This document shows, one piece after another, positions 1-4,971 of a stretch of DNA of 5,677 nt (positions are counted from its first letter, which is position 1; every line of letters begins with the position of its first letter). The notes beneath the pieces were generated by a model, which had not been told where the DNA came from, made no database searches, and saw only the letters and a list, made by a program, of their open reading frames with translations. A program made the translations under genes and the position numbers. The DNA lies in contig QILY01000106.1 in the NCBI GenBank assembly GCA_003232155.1, positions 1 to 5,677 of the forward strand, given 5' to 3'. This DNA comes from Maribacter sp. (GTDB taxonomy: Bacteria; Bacteroidota; Bacteroidia; Flavobacteriales; Flavobacteriaceae).

Positions 1-1466
1 ATGAATTCAATTTTATTGGAAATGGAATCTCCAAAGCTCAACAAGCCTTGTTTATCTTTTAAAATAGCGTCAAAAACATCTTTGTTTTTACGCATTGATG
101 TTTCATTATCTGTAAACTCGTTTTTGGTAGTTTTGGCAAAATAAGAACCTTGAATCATTTCAATATGCTCTGAGGTCGGTTCTTTATTGTCGTGAAATTC
201 AGGATATATTTCTTTGTATTTTTCAATAAAAAGATTTTTGATTATTGGCTCATCACTTACGTAATTGGCAACTTTATCAATAAAAATGAGAGAAAGGCAT
301 TTTATGCCTTTCTCTTTTAGTTTTTCTTTTTTTGTGAAGTGGCGAAGTATGAGCCACTCTAATTGTAAAGCCCAAATACTTTGTACATTTCCAGAAGCTT
401 GTTTCTCAAAAATCTCAACACCATTATGAAAACTAACAGACCATTTTCCAGTCCTTAGACTTTTGTTTATTCTGCTAATAGAATATTTTAAATAACTTGG
501 GTTGTTAGTTACTTTTCCTAAGTTATCGCCATCTTTCAGCCATTTTGTATTCTTAAATTCAATCTTTCCACTTGCCAATTGATGCCAAGCTCTAATTTTT
601 GCTTGTATTGGATTTTTTCCGTTTTTGGTTTCCGAAAGTTCCAGTTTTAACGTGGCTTCATCATTCTTTTCGGTAACGGTTAAAACTTCAATCTTCTTTA
701 CTAAACCTTGTTTATAACTGTCATAAGGAGTTAAACGATAGGTTTTGTTTTTAGCAACTTTATGAGTTGCCGAATATCTAATTTTAAATAAAGGATTGAG
801 TTTAGCAATTTGTTTAATGGAATTTGGCGTGTCCATTCCTTCTTGTGGCTCATCCATTATGATAATTGGATTTGTTCGCCCAATAGCTTCAATAAAAGGA
901 ATGTTTGCAAAAAGGTCTTCTCTTTTGGCTTGGTTCAAAATTTTGTCTTCCGAGTTAAAAGAAGCCAAAGTCATTACCATTATTTGTGGATGTTGTTCTT
1001 CTACAAAATTGGTTACTTTATTTAATCGTTTACTACTGTATTCAAATGTTTTTGGTGTAAATCCGTAAATTTCTTCCAGTTGTTTTTCAAAAGTTGAAAG
1101 TGTACTTAAAACTCCTTGTCGAATTGCAACCGAAGGAACAAGGATGATAAATTTTGTAAATCCATAATGCTTGAACATTTCGTAAATGGACTTAATGTAA
1201 ACAAGGGTTTTCCCTGTTCCTGTTTCCATTTCGATAGTTAACTCTCGTACTTCTTCAAGTTTAGCAATTTCTTCATCAATTCCGTTTTCAAGAAGAATGG
1301 ATTTGATGTTTTCTGTTAATTGCTCATTTGAGAGCGTACAAATATTTGAACGAATACCATCCGTACAAGCATTATCAAATGTGTTTTTGTCGTTTCCGTC
1401 AAATACATTCACAACAGATTTGATTGCGGTTTCTTGATACTCTAATAGTTCTAATTTTAATTCCAT
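1..1466 (-). CDS. res: Type III restriction enzyme, Res subunit (helicase part), 3'-truncated by window edge
   Basis: This frame is open from an ATG at 1466 to the left edge, giving 488 residues. It is the N-terminal half of a DEAD/DEAH-like SF2 translocase of the type III restriction Res family. In this family Res and a Mod methyltransferase form a complex that uses ATP to communicate between sites and cut unmethylated DNA. Visible motifs in order: a Q-motif-like LLEYQETAI near residues 7-15; Walker A METGTGKT at 80-87; PSVAIRQGV at about 111-119; the type III form of the DExx box, MDEPQ, at 204-208; RYSATH (motif III) at 230-235; and the family-typical GIKCLSLIFIDKVANY in the last quarter. 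The visible part ends at a KDKQGLLSF stretch, just before the usual motif V/VI region, so the second ATPase motifs and the C-terminal PD-(D/E)xK nuclease are not visible. Family members are usually about 900-1000 aa. It is the third gene after an HTH regulator and a four-helix-bundle gene. No frameshift is seen. Confidence 0.93.
   Translation of the reverse strand, partial: MELKLELLEYQETAIKSVVNVFDGNDKNTFDNACTDGIRSNICTLSNEQLTENIKSILLENGIDEEIAKLEEVRELTIEMETGTGKTLVYIKSIYEMFKHYGFTKFIILVPSVAIRQGVLSTLSTFEKQLEEIYGFTPKTFEYSSKRLNKVTNFVEEQHPQIMVMTLASFNSEDKILNQAKREDLFANIPFIEAIGRTNPIIIMDEPQEGMDTPNSIKQIAKLNPLFKIRYSATHKVAKNKTYRLTPYDSYKQGLVKKIEVLTVTEKNDEATLKLELSETKNGKNPIQAKIRAWHQLASGKIEFKNTKWLKDGDNLGKVTNNPSYLKYSISRINKSLRTGKWSVSFHNGVEIFEKQASGNVQSIWALQLEWLILRHFTKKEKLKEKGIKCLSLIFIDKVANYVSDEPIIKNLFIEKYKEIYPEFHDNKEPTSEHIEMIQGSYFAKTTKNEFTDNETSMRKNKDVFDAILKDKQGLLSFGDSISNKIEF
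289..315. repeat. Perfect 12-bp inverted repeat with 3-nt loop inside res
   Basis: The arm AGAGAAAGGCAT (289-300) is followed by TTT and then its exact reverse complement (304-315). On the plus strand it runs into TTTAG and further T-runs up to about 332. On the minus (coding) strand it is followed by CATTTTTATT. It therefore resembles an intrinsic terminator in either direction, although it lies inside the res reading frame (around K-E-K-G-I-K-C-L-S-L). A terminator role is inference. The structure may be a by-product of lysine- and serine-rich codons. Confidence 0.6.
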
Positions 1467-1477
1467 GTGTTAGGGAG

Positions 1478-1600
1478 TCGTAAGTAATTAGTCTTTCGAC
1501 TAGCGACTCTTTTACTTATGATTTTTTTAGTCGTTAGTTTTTGACTAGTGACTCTTCGACTTATGACTTTTTTAGACTCATTCACTTATGACTTCTTTTC
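1478..1600. repeat. Left cluster of short degenerate repeats between the four-helix-bundle gene and res
   Basis: The gap between the four-helix-bundle gene and res is filled with variants of a short word. Two 33-bp direct copies (1498-1530 and 1543-1575) match at 29 of 33 positions with a 45-bp period. Each contains GACTAGYGACTCTT followed by ACTTATGA and a T-run. A third, shorter copy starts at 1575 (GACTCATTC, then ACTTATGACTT). Words in the opposite orientation (GTCGTAAGT at 1478, AGTCGTTAG near 1530) are mixed in. The third copy overlaps the last codons and stop of the four-helix-bundle gene. The copies are too irregular, and spacers too short, for a CRISPR array. Confidence 0.8.
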
Positions 1601-1945
1601 ACTAAGTGATTTTATTAGTCCTCTAATTATTCTTCCAATTTCGTTGGCATTTTCCACAAACTGCTTGGTTGTTTTAACATCCAGATAATTGAGTCTATTA
1701 GATAGATATAACATCGATTTTACTTCGCTACAAGATGCTTGAGCTATGTACAAAAACCGAACAAATTCTTTATCACTCATTCTATCAAAGCCCTCGGCAA
1801 TATTATTTGAAATAGAAACAGATGCTCGTTGAATTTGGTCTCTAAAGCCAAAATCTCTTGATTTATTAAACGAGTTGTAAATTACAACTGCAAAGTCTTG
1901 AGCTTTTTGCCAAGCAATAATATCTTCAAATTTCTGTATTTTCAT
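1586..1945 (-). CDS. Four-helix-bundle protein of the S23 / 23S rRNA intervening-sequence family
   Basis: This is a 119-aa protein whose length and motifs match the small four-helix-bundle family first described in intervening sequences of 23S rRNA genes (TIGR02436-like) and related in fold to the Avd accessory protein of diversity-generating retroelements. Typical signatures are FEDIIAW at 6-12, RDQIQRASVSISNNIAEGFDR at 35-55 and FLYIAQASCSEVKSM at 64-78. The cellular role of this family is unknown; homologues often form oligomers and some bind nucleic acid. The ATG at 1945 lies 19 nt after the regulator stop with a weak AAGAAAGA purine stretch upstream, so the two genes are probably cotranscribed. 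The stop codon is formed by a flanking repeat word (AAG TCA TAA). The position between an HTH gene and a type III res, with repeats on both sides, suggests an inserted cassette (inference). No reverse transcriptase or 23S sequence is present to tie it to a retroelement or an rRNA IVS. Confidence 0.93.
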   Translation of the reverse strand: MKIQKFEDIIAWQKAQDFAVVIYNSFNKSRDFGFRDQIQRASVSISNNIAEGFDRMSDKEFVRFLYIAQASCSEVKSMLYLSNRLNYLDVKTTKQFVENANEIGRIIRGLIKSLSEKKS

Positions 1946-1964
1946 TTTTATATCTTTCTTGTGA

Positions 1965-2330
1965 TTATCCTAACTTATGACTTTTCGACTTACGACTATT
2001 TAACTTACAACTATTTAACTCATTTAACTTACGACTAATATATTTCATCTTCTGTTCAGCTACTTTTAGTGCTTTACTACCAAGTTCTTCATCCTTTATT
2101 TCATAAAGTATTTTTTCGCTCAGGTACTGAATCAGTAAATTGTCTTTGTCTAAATCGAATATTTCGGCAAGATTTAGGATTTGTTCTTTTGTTGCTTTTC
2201 GTTCGCTTCTCTCTATTTTGCTGAGTATTGCTGTATCAATATCGAGTTTGGCAGATACGTGTCGTAAAAGCAGTCCTTTTTTCTCTCTGTTTTCTCGGAG
2301 TATTTCGCCTATTGTTTTGTTTTCTTTCAT
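1965..2330 (-). CDS. XRE-family helix-turn-helix regulator, restriction-modification associated
   Basis: This 121-aa protein carries a Cro/C1-type HTH at about residues 7-65. The recognition helix lies near 32-41 (DTAILSKIER), followed by a short extension (SEKILYEIKDEELGSKALKVAEQKMKYI). Proteins starting with this pattern (IGEILRENREKKGLLLRHVSAKLDID) are recalled as frequent neighbours of DNA methyltransferase and restriction genes in Bacteroidota, so a controller role for the res cluster is likely but inferred. The start at 2330 is preferred because it gives the normal N-terminus and sits 21 nt from a strong palindrome that could be its own operator. No Shine-Dalgarno is evident. The last about 23 residues are odd: they read S-R-K-L-N, E-L-N, S-C-K-L-N, S-R-K-S-K, S-H-K-L-G, i.e. 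they are translated from 15-bp repeat units (1968-2036). The original stop was probably lost to repeat growth, and the tail is unlikely to be structured. Confidence 0.9.
   Translation of the reverse strand: MKENKTIGEILRENREKKGLLLRHVSAKLDIDTAILSKIERSERKATKEQILNLAEIFDLDKDNLLIQYLSEKILYEIKDEELGSKALKVAEQKMKYISRKLNELNSCKLNSRKSKSHKLG
1968..2036 (-). repeat. Right cluster of 15-bp repeats inside the 3' end of the regulator gene
   Basis: Read on the minus strand, the units are AGTCGTAAGTTAAAT (2036-2022), a short GAGTTAAAT (2021-2013), AGTTGTAAGTTAAAT (2012-1998), AGTCGTAAGTCGAAA (1997-1983) and AGTCATAAGTTAGGA (1982-1968). The 15-bp length equals five codons, so the frame is kept. The same words (AGTCATAAGT, AGTCGAA) occur in the cluster at 1478-1600 on the other side of the four-helix-bundle gene. 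On the plus strand the word ACTTATGACTT is found at 1973-1983, 1559-1569 and 1584-1594, in the same orientation. Confidence 0.85.
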
Positions 2331-2351
2331 TTGTGAAATATCACTTGATTA

Positions 2352-2382
2352 ATTACATTTGACAATTAATGTCAAATGTAAT
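2352..2382. promoter_or_regulatory. Perfect 12-bp-arm palindrome upstream of the HTH gene, candidate operator/promoter
   Basis: The arm ATTACATTTGAC (2352-2363), a 7-nt spacer AATTAAT and the exact reverse complement (2371-2382) form a 31-bp site 21 nt upstream of the regulator ATG. This is the position expected for an operator bound by a dimeric HTH protein controlling its own promoter. Each arm contains TACATTTG, matching the Bacteroidota -7 consensus TAnnTTTG, once per strand (2354-2361 plus, 2373-2380 minus). On the plus strand a TTTG at 2330-2333 lies 20 nt before the box, which fits the -33/-7 spacing; no such -33 box was found for the minus strand. The palindrome is seen directly; the operator and promoter roles are inferred. 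Confidence 0.65.
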
Positions 2383-2448
2383 CAGTCTTTTTGGATATTT
2401 AATGATTTATTCCGTCAAACTTATCAACAGTCTGTGAGCGGTGGAAAG

Positions 2449-2511
2449 AAATAGCTCTTTTGGTTTTTTAGGGGTGACTTGTGTGTCGGCAAAAAACCAA
2501 ATGTGCTATTT
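2449..2511. repeat. Long inverted repeat, 21-bp arms (19 matched)
   Basis: Arms at 2449-2469 and 2491-2511 pair at 19 of 21 positions, with the inner 11 bp (TTTGGTTTTTT / AAAAAACCAAA) perfect. They enclose a 21-nt G/T-rich loop (2470-2490). It does not follow the end of any gene, so a simple terminator role is unlikely. It could be the core of a structured RNA, a small palindromic mobile element, or the end of a larger element. No target duplication or transposase was found nearby. Confidence 0.75.
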
Positions 2512-2546
2512 GTGCGGTGGGTTGTATTGCAATAGTGGGTAACACT

Positions 2547-2603
2547 AAAAAACCTCCGTTTAAAAACGCATTTCTTCGGTAGGTTGTTTTTTGCTTTCAA
2601 AGC
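2547..2603. repeat. Second hairpin region: imperfect inverted repeat plus GCTTTCAAAGC palindrome
   Basis: The word AAAAAACCTCCG (2547-2558) can pair, with small bulges, with CGGTAGGTTGTTTTTT (2577-2592). It is followed directly by the palindrome GCTTTCAAAGC (2593-2603). Another short palindrome, ATTGCAAT, lies at 2526-2533. Together with the long inverted repeat at 2449-2511 this makes a compact structured block of about 155 nt. Pairing was worked out by eye. Confidence 0.5.
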
Positions 2604-2730
2604 ACTTATCGATGATTTTTTACACTTCACCTATATTTCTGTCAAATACCGAAAAATAAGGGCATTCAGCGACTTAATTCTCTACGAAATACCATTCTAC
2701 AGTTTCTTTGGTGTAACCCAAATGATTATT

Positions 2731-2988
2731 ATGAAAGCTGTTTTAACCTTATTTTTTGTACTTATTATAGGAGCTGTTGCTCTTGCACAAGACACACAAG
2801 CCGATGTTAAAGTTGACACTATTAAAATGGATATTGTTTTGGCTACTAGCATTGACCCTACTAACAATGTTGCGAAAGTTGAAATTACTACCGAAAATAA
2901 AGTAGCTCGTTTGTACAAGTTCAAAAATTCTAGAATAAAGAAAGCCTTAGCCTTCAAAACTAAGCGCAATAGAGCAAAAATGGCATAA
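2731..2988 (+). CDS. Small exported protein of unknown function (85 aa)
   Basis: The protein begins MKAVLTLFFVLIIGAVALAQ, a clear signal peptide or membrane anchor (lysine, about 15 hydrophobic residues, then A-L-A-Q) with likely cleavage near residues 19-20. The mature part, DTQADVKVDTIKMDIVLATS, is followed by a lysine/arginine-rich C-terminus (RIKKALAFKTKRNRAKMA). The frame is open back to 2584. ATG 2731 is chosen because it places the signal peptide at the N-terminus; ATG 2722 (adding MII) is possible. No domain is recognised. The basic tail could contact envelope polymers or nucleic acid, but that is speculation. A 38-aa membrane peptide gene follows 55 nt downstream on the same strand and may share the transcript. 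Confidence 0.72.
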   Translation: MKAVLTLFFVLIIGAVALAQDTQADVKVDTIKMDIVLATSIDPTNNVAKVEITTENKVARLYKFKNSRIKKALAFKTKRNRAKMA

Positions 2989-3043
2989 TACTTGAAATCA
3001 TTTCACTGGCAGGGCAAATATGCCAAACCTTAAAACTTATACT

Positions 3044-3160
3044 ATGATATTCTCAATTCTTTTAGTAACTGTTATTTTAGCTGGAGCTCTTATTGTTGCT
3101 TCAAAAAAACCACAAGGTGAATTGAAACCGGTAAAGGTTCGCGCGAATAAAAGAAAATAA
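3044..3160 (+). CDS. Putative 38-aa single-pass membrane peptide
   Basis: An ATG at 3044 opens a 38-codon frame ending with TAA at 3158-3160. The sequence MIFSILLVTVILAGALIVAS is one hydrophobic helix, followed by KKPQGELKPVKVRANKRK, a short very basic tail. The sharp split between a membrane helix and a charged tail is protein-like and unlikely in random AT-rich DNA. The tail would be cytoplasmic by the positive-inside rule. It shares with the gene just upstream a hydrophobic N-terminus and basic C-terminus, though the sequences are not obviously related. There is no clear ribosome binding site, as is usual in this group. Function unknown. Confidence 0.55.
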   Translation: MIFSILLVTVILAGALIVASKKPQGELKPVKVRANKRK

Positions 3161-3178
3161 TATTTGATTTTCATTTTT

Positions 3179-3316
3179 TCAATTCCATAATGCAAATTTG
3201 GGTAAGGCTTTCCTAAAGAATCCTATTCGGAACGCCTTATTGTTTTTATCGGCAGGCTCAACATACTCAAAAAGTTGTTTTAAGTCTTCTTGAATACTTG
3301 TAATTGAATATTGTTC
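3179..3316 (-). pseudogene. Remnant of a reading frame behind the amidohydrolase (about 45 codons, no start)
   Basis: On the minus strand a frame from 3316 to a TGA at 3179-3181 reads ITSIQEDLKQLFEYVEPADK and then NNKAFRIGFFRKALPKFALWN. This is protein-like, with an amphipathic start and mixed charge, but lacks a start codon because a TAA precedes it. An ATG at 3327-3325 overlaps the amidohydrolase stop as TAATG and opens MEIKNNIQLQVFKKT before stopping in another frame. One shift between the two frames would join them into a translationally coupled gene of about 48 residues. The phrase LFEYVEP-x-x-x-N resembles the N-terminus of a family of Bacteroidota hypothetical proteins (weak recall). 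A truncated, frameshifted gene is the most likely reading; chance is possible. Confidence 0.38.
3203..3247 (+). terminator. Candidate intrinsic terminator for the small plus-strand genes
   Basis: TAAGGCTTTCC (3203-3213) pairs with GGAACGCCTTA (3229-3239) at 10 of 11 positions around a 15-nt loop, and TTGTTTTTA follows on the plus strand. It lies 42 nt past the stop of the 38-aa peptide and faces the end of the convergent amidohydrolase operon. On the minus strand there is no T-run after the stem, so it would act on plus-strand transcripts only. The loop is longer than ideal. Confidence 0.45.
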
Positions 3317-3326
3317 TTAATTTCCA

Positions 3327-4913
3327 TTACTCTTTAATCCCCGGCTGCAAAATTTTATATCCTGTTTTTGCTTTTGCTTCATCAACTTGCCGCTTTACAT
3401 CTTCTAACAAAGCTTTTGCATCATAGATAATACCATCCTTAATAGTGTATTTCACACCCCCTTCTCGAATGACTTCATTGTCTTCGGTCAATTTTATGGC
3501 ACCTGTACCATATAATACTTTTAAGTTCTTTAGGGGATTGGCATCAACTACAACAAAATCTGCCAGCTTACCAATAGATACAGATCCTATTTTATCATCC
3601 ATGCCTAAAGCTTCGGCACCGTTTAAGGTAGCAGAACGAATCACTTCTAAAGGATGGAAGCCTGCTTCACGTAGTAATTCCAATTCACGAATAAAAGCAA
3701 AACCGTAGAGTTGAAATATGAATCCAGAATCAGAGCCTACGGTCACGCGACCTCCTCTGTTTTTGTATTCGTTGATAAAGGTCATCCATAATTGAAAATT
3801 CTCTCTCCAAGCAACTTCTTGCTCTGTACCCCAATCGTGCCAATAGCTACCATGTGAAATTTTACTGGGTTGATAAAAATCCCATAAAGAGGGCAAGGTA
3901 TAATCCTCATGCCATTCGGCGCGTCGAGCACGATGCAAATCACGACTTGCTTCATAGATATTGAAAGTAGGGTCAATAGTAAAATCAAGATCTAATAATT
4001 CGGTCATTACTTTTTCCCAATGTTCTGAATAGGGTTTTGCAGCTTGAGCCCATAATTTTCCCGCATTTTCAAAACGATGTTGCTCATTCTGATAATTATA
4101 ATCCAACGGATAATTCTGTATCGTACGATTATTAAAAAGAGCTTCTGGAAGTCCGTACCAATGCTCCATAGAAGTTAGTCCGGCTCTAGCGGAATGCAAA
4201 ACATTCCATCTCGCAACACTCAGCTGTGCATGGTGGCATGCAGAACCTAATCCCAATTTTTTGTTTTCATCCAAAGCAGCAGCCATAATTTCAGGTTCAG
4301 CCCCAAAGAATTTGATGCCATCGGCACCTTCTTTAGCATTTGCGCGTACCCATGCCCTTGCTTGTTCGGGTGTAGAGATCGGAATGTCATTCAGGGGATT
4401 AAAACTTTCACTTGTTTGTCCAAAACCCGTATAACTAAAGATTCGTGGGGCAACGATTTCGTTCTTTACACTTTTACGTTTCAGGTCTAGGGACCAATCG
4501 GGGCCTCTTCCTCCAACTTCCCGAACTGTGGTTACTCCATGTGCCATCCAAAGCTTAAAAACATAATCTGGCTCAGCCCCTTGTGACACGCCTCCGATAT
4601 GAGTATGCATATCAATAAAACCAGGCATTAGATACATGCCGTTACAATCCAATTCTTTACCGCCGGCCTTGAGTTTGGGTCTTTTAGACTCATCAATGGG
4701 TACGCCGTCATAACCGACTACCTGAATCTTTTTGATGATATTTTTTTCAACAACAATATCAATAGGGCCTTGTGGAGGAGCGCCATTGCCATTTACCAGC
4801 ATTACACCACGAATAATTAGTTGTGAATGCGGGCCGTCGCCATCTGCGGATTGTGCTAAGAGCATACTTGTCGAAATCAGGACTAAAGCGATGAGAAGGG
4901 TTATTTTTTTCAT
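3327..4913 (-). CDS. Exported metal-dependent amidohydrolase (imidazolonepropionase-like)
   Basis: A complete 528-aa protein of the amidohydrolase superfamily. It starts with a signal peptide (MKKITLLIALVLISTSMLLAQ), so it acts in the periplasm or is exported. The N-terminal beta-sandwich segment (about 30-95) leads into LMPGFIDMHTHIGG, whose HxH metal ligands are H103 and H105. Further family positions are K201 (GADGIKFFG, likely the carbamylated or bridging lysine), H227/H228 (ACHHAQ), H251 (SMEHWYGL) and D395 (TVGSDSG). SATLNGAEALGMDDKIGSVSIGKLADFVVVD at 427-457 is the usual return to the sandwich domain. Relatives hydrolyse cyclic amides, dipeptides (Xaa-Pro/Xaa-Arg dipeptidases) or xenobiotics; the true substrate cannot be told from sequence alone. 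The gene lies 41 nt downstream of an M14 carboxypeptidase on the same strand, with no obvious promoter between them, suggesting an operon for stepwise peptide degradation. An insertion rich in Trp/Tyr/His (about 265-370) between the H251 and D395 motifs may shape the pocket. Confidence 0.95.
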   Translation of the reverse strand: MKKITLLIALVLISTSMLLAQSADGDGPHSQLIIRGVMLVNGNGAPPQGPIDIVVEKNIIKKIQVVGYDGVPIDESKRPKLKAGGKELDCNGMYLMPGFIDMHTHIGGVSQGAEPDYVFKLWMAHGVTTVREVGGRGPDWSLDLKRKSVKNEIVAPRIFSYTGFGQTSESFNPLNDIPISTPEQARAWVRANAKEGADGIKFFGAEPEIMAAALDENKKLGLGSACHHAQLSVARWNVLHSARAGLTSMEHWYGLPEALFNNRTIQNYPLDYNYQNEQHRFENAGKLWAQAAKPYSEHWEKVMTELLDLDFTIDPTFNIYEASRDLHRARRAEWHEDYTLPSLWDFYQPSKISHGSYWHDWGTEQEVAWRENFQLWMTFINEYKNRGGRVTVGSDSGFIFQLYGFAFIRELELLREAGFHPLEVIRSATLNGAEALGMDDKIGSVSIGKLADFVVVDANPLKNLKVLYGTGAIKLTEDNEVIREGGVKYTIKDGIIYDAKALLEDVKRQVDEAKAKTGYKILQPGIKE

Positions 4914-4942
4914 ACTGTGGTTATTGAGTTATTCGTTAACAA

Positions 4943-4971
4943 TGCCTTCGGTCTTCAATCTCTTGAAGGCA
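4943..4971. repeat. Two mutually exclusive hairpins at the carboxypeptidase-amidohydrolase junction
   Basis: TGCCTTC (4943-4949) can pair with GAAGGCA (4965-4971) around a 15-nt loop. Alternatively CTTCAA (4953-4958) pairs with TTGAAG (4963-4968) around TCTC. The shared bases make the two stems alternatives. The carboxypeptidase stop codon lies within this stretch. Neither stem is followed by a T-run on the minus strand, so this is not a standard terminator; an effect on RNA processing or relative expression in the operon is only a possibility. Confidence 0.4.

Larger units (their letters stand above)
2331..2730. other. 400-nt stretch without a convincing gene
   Basis: This is the divergent space between the HTH regulator (minus) and the small exported protein (plus). 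It holds a palindrome at 2352-2382 and, from 2449 to 2603, a row of inverted repeats described separately. A 68-codon minus-strand frame (2424-2630) crosses the hairpins, has no recognisable domain and is rich in cysteine, histidine and proline in a way typical of translated non-coding DNA. It is not annotated as a gene. From about 2604 to 2730 nothing beyond a presumed promoter and leader for the plus-strand gene is seen, and no clear TAnnTTTG box at standard spacing was found there. Confidence 0.6.

Noticed and set aside
796..1068. Plus-strand frame of 90 codons (and an overlapping 71-codon frame)
   Set aside because: It lies entirely antisense to the strongly supported res reading frame and has no recognisable protein features.
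1586..1945. Diversity-generating retroelement Avd or an rRNA intervening sequence
   Set aside because: The fold family is shared, but no reverse transcriptase, template/variable repeats or 23S rRNA sequence is present in the window.
1478..2036. CRISPR array
   Set aside because: The repeats are degenerate, of different lengths, in mixed orientation and with no spacers of regular size; no cas genes are present.
2140..2352. Plus-strand frame of 70 codons over the HTH gene
   Set aside because: It is antisense to a clear XRE-family protein, and its serine/isoleucine-rich translation is typical of a shadow frame.
2424..2630. Minus-strand frame of 68 codons
   Set aside because: It runs through the inverted repeats, has odd Cys/His/Pro-rich composition and no domain; the hairpins explain the DNA better. 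It is kept only as part of the non-coding block.
2584..2730. Longer start at 2584 for the small exported protein
   Set aside because: It would bury an obvious signal peptide about 49 residues inside the protein, and the added part overlaps a palindrome.
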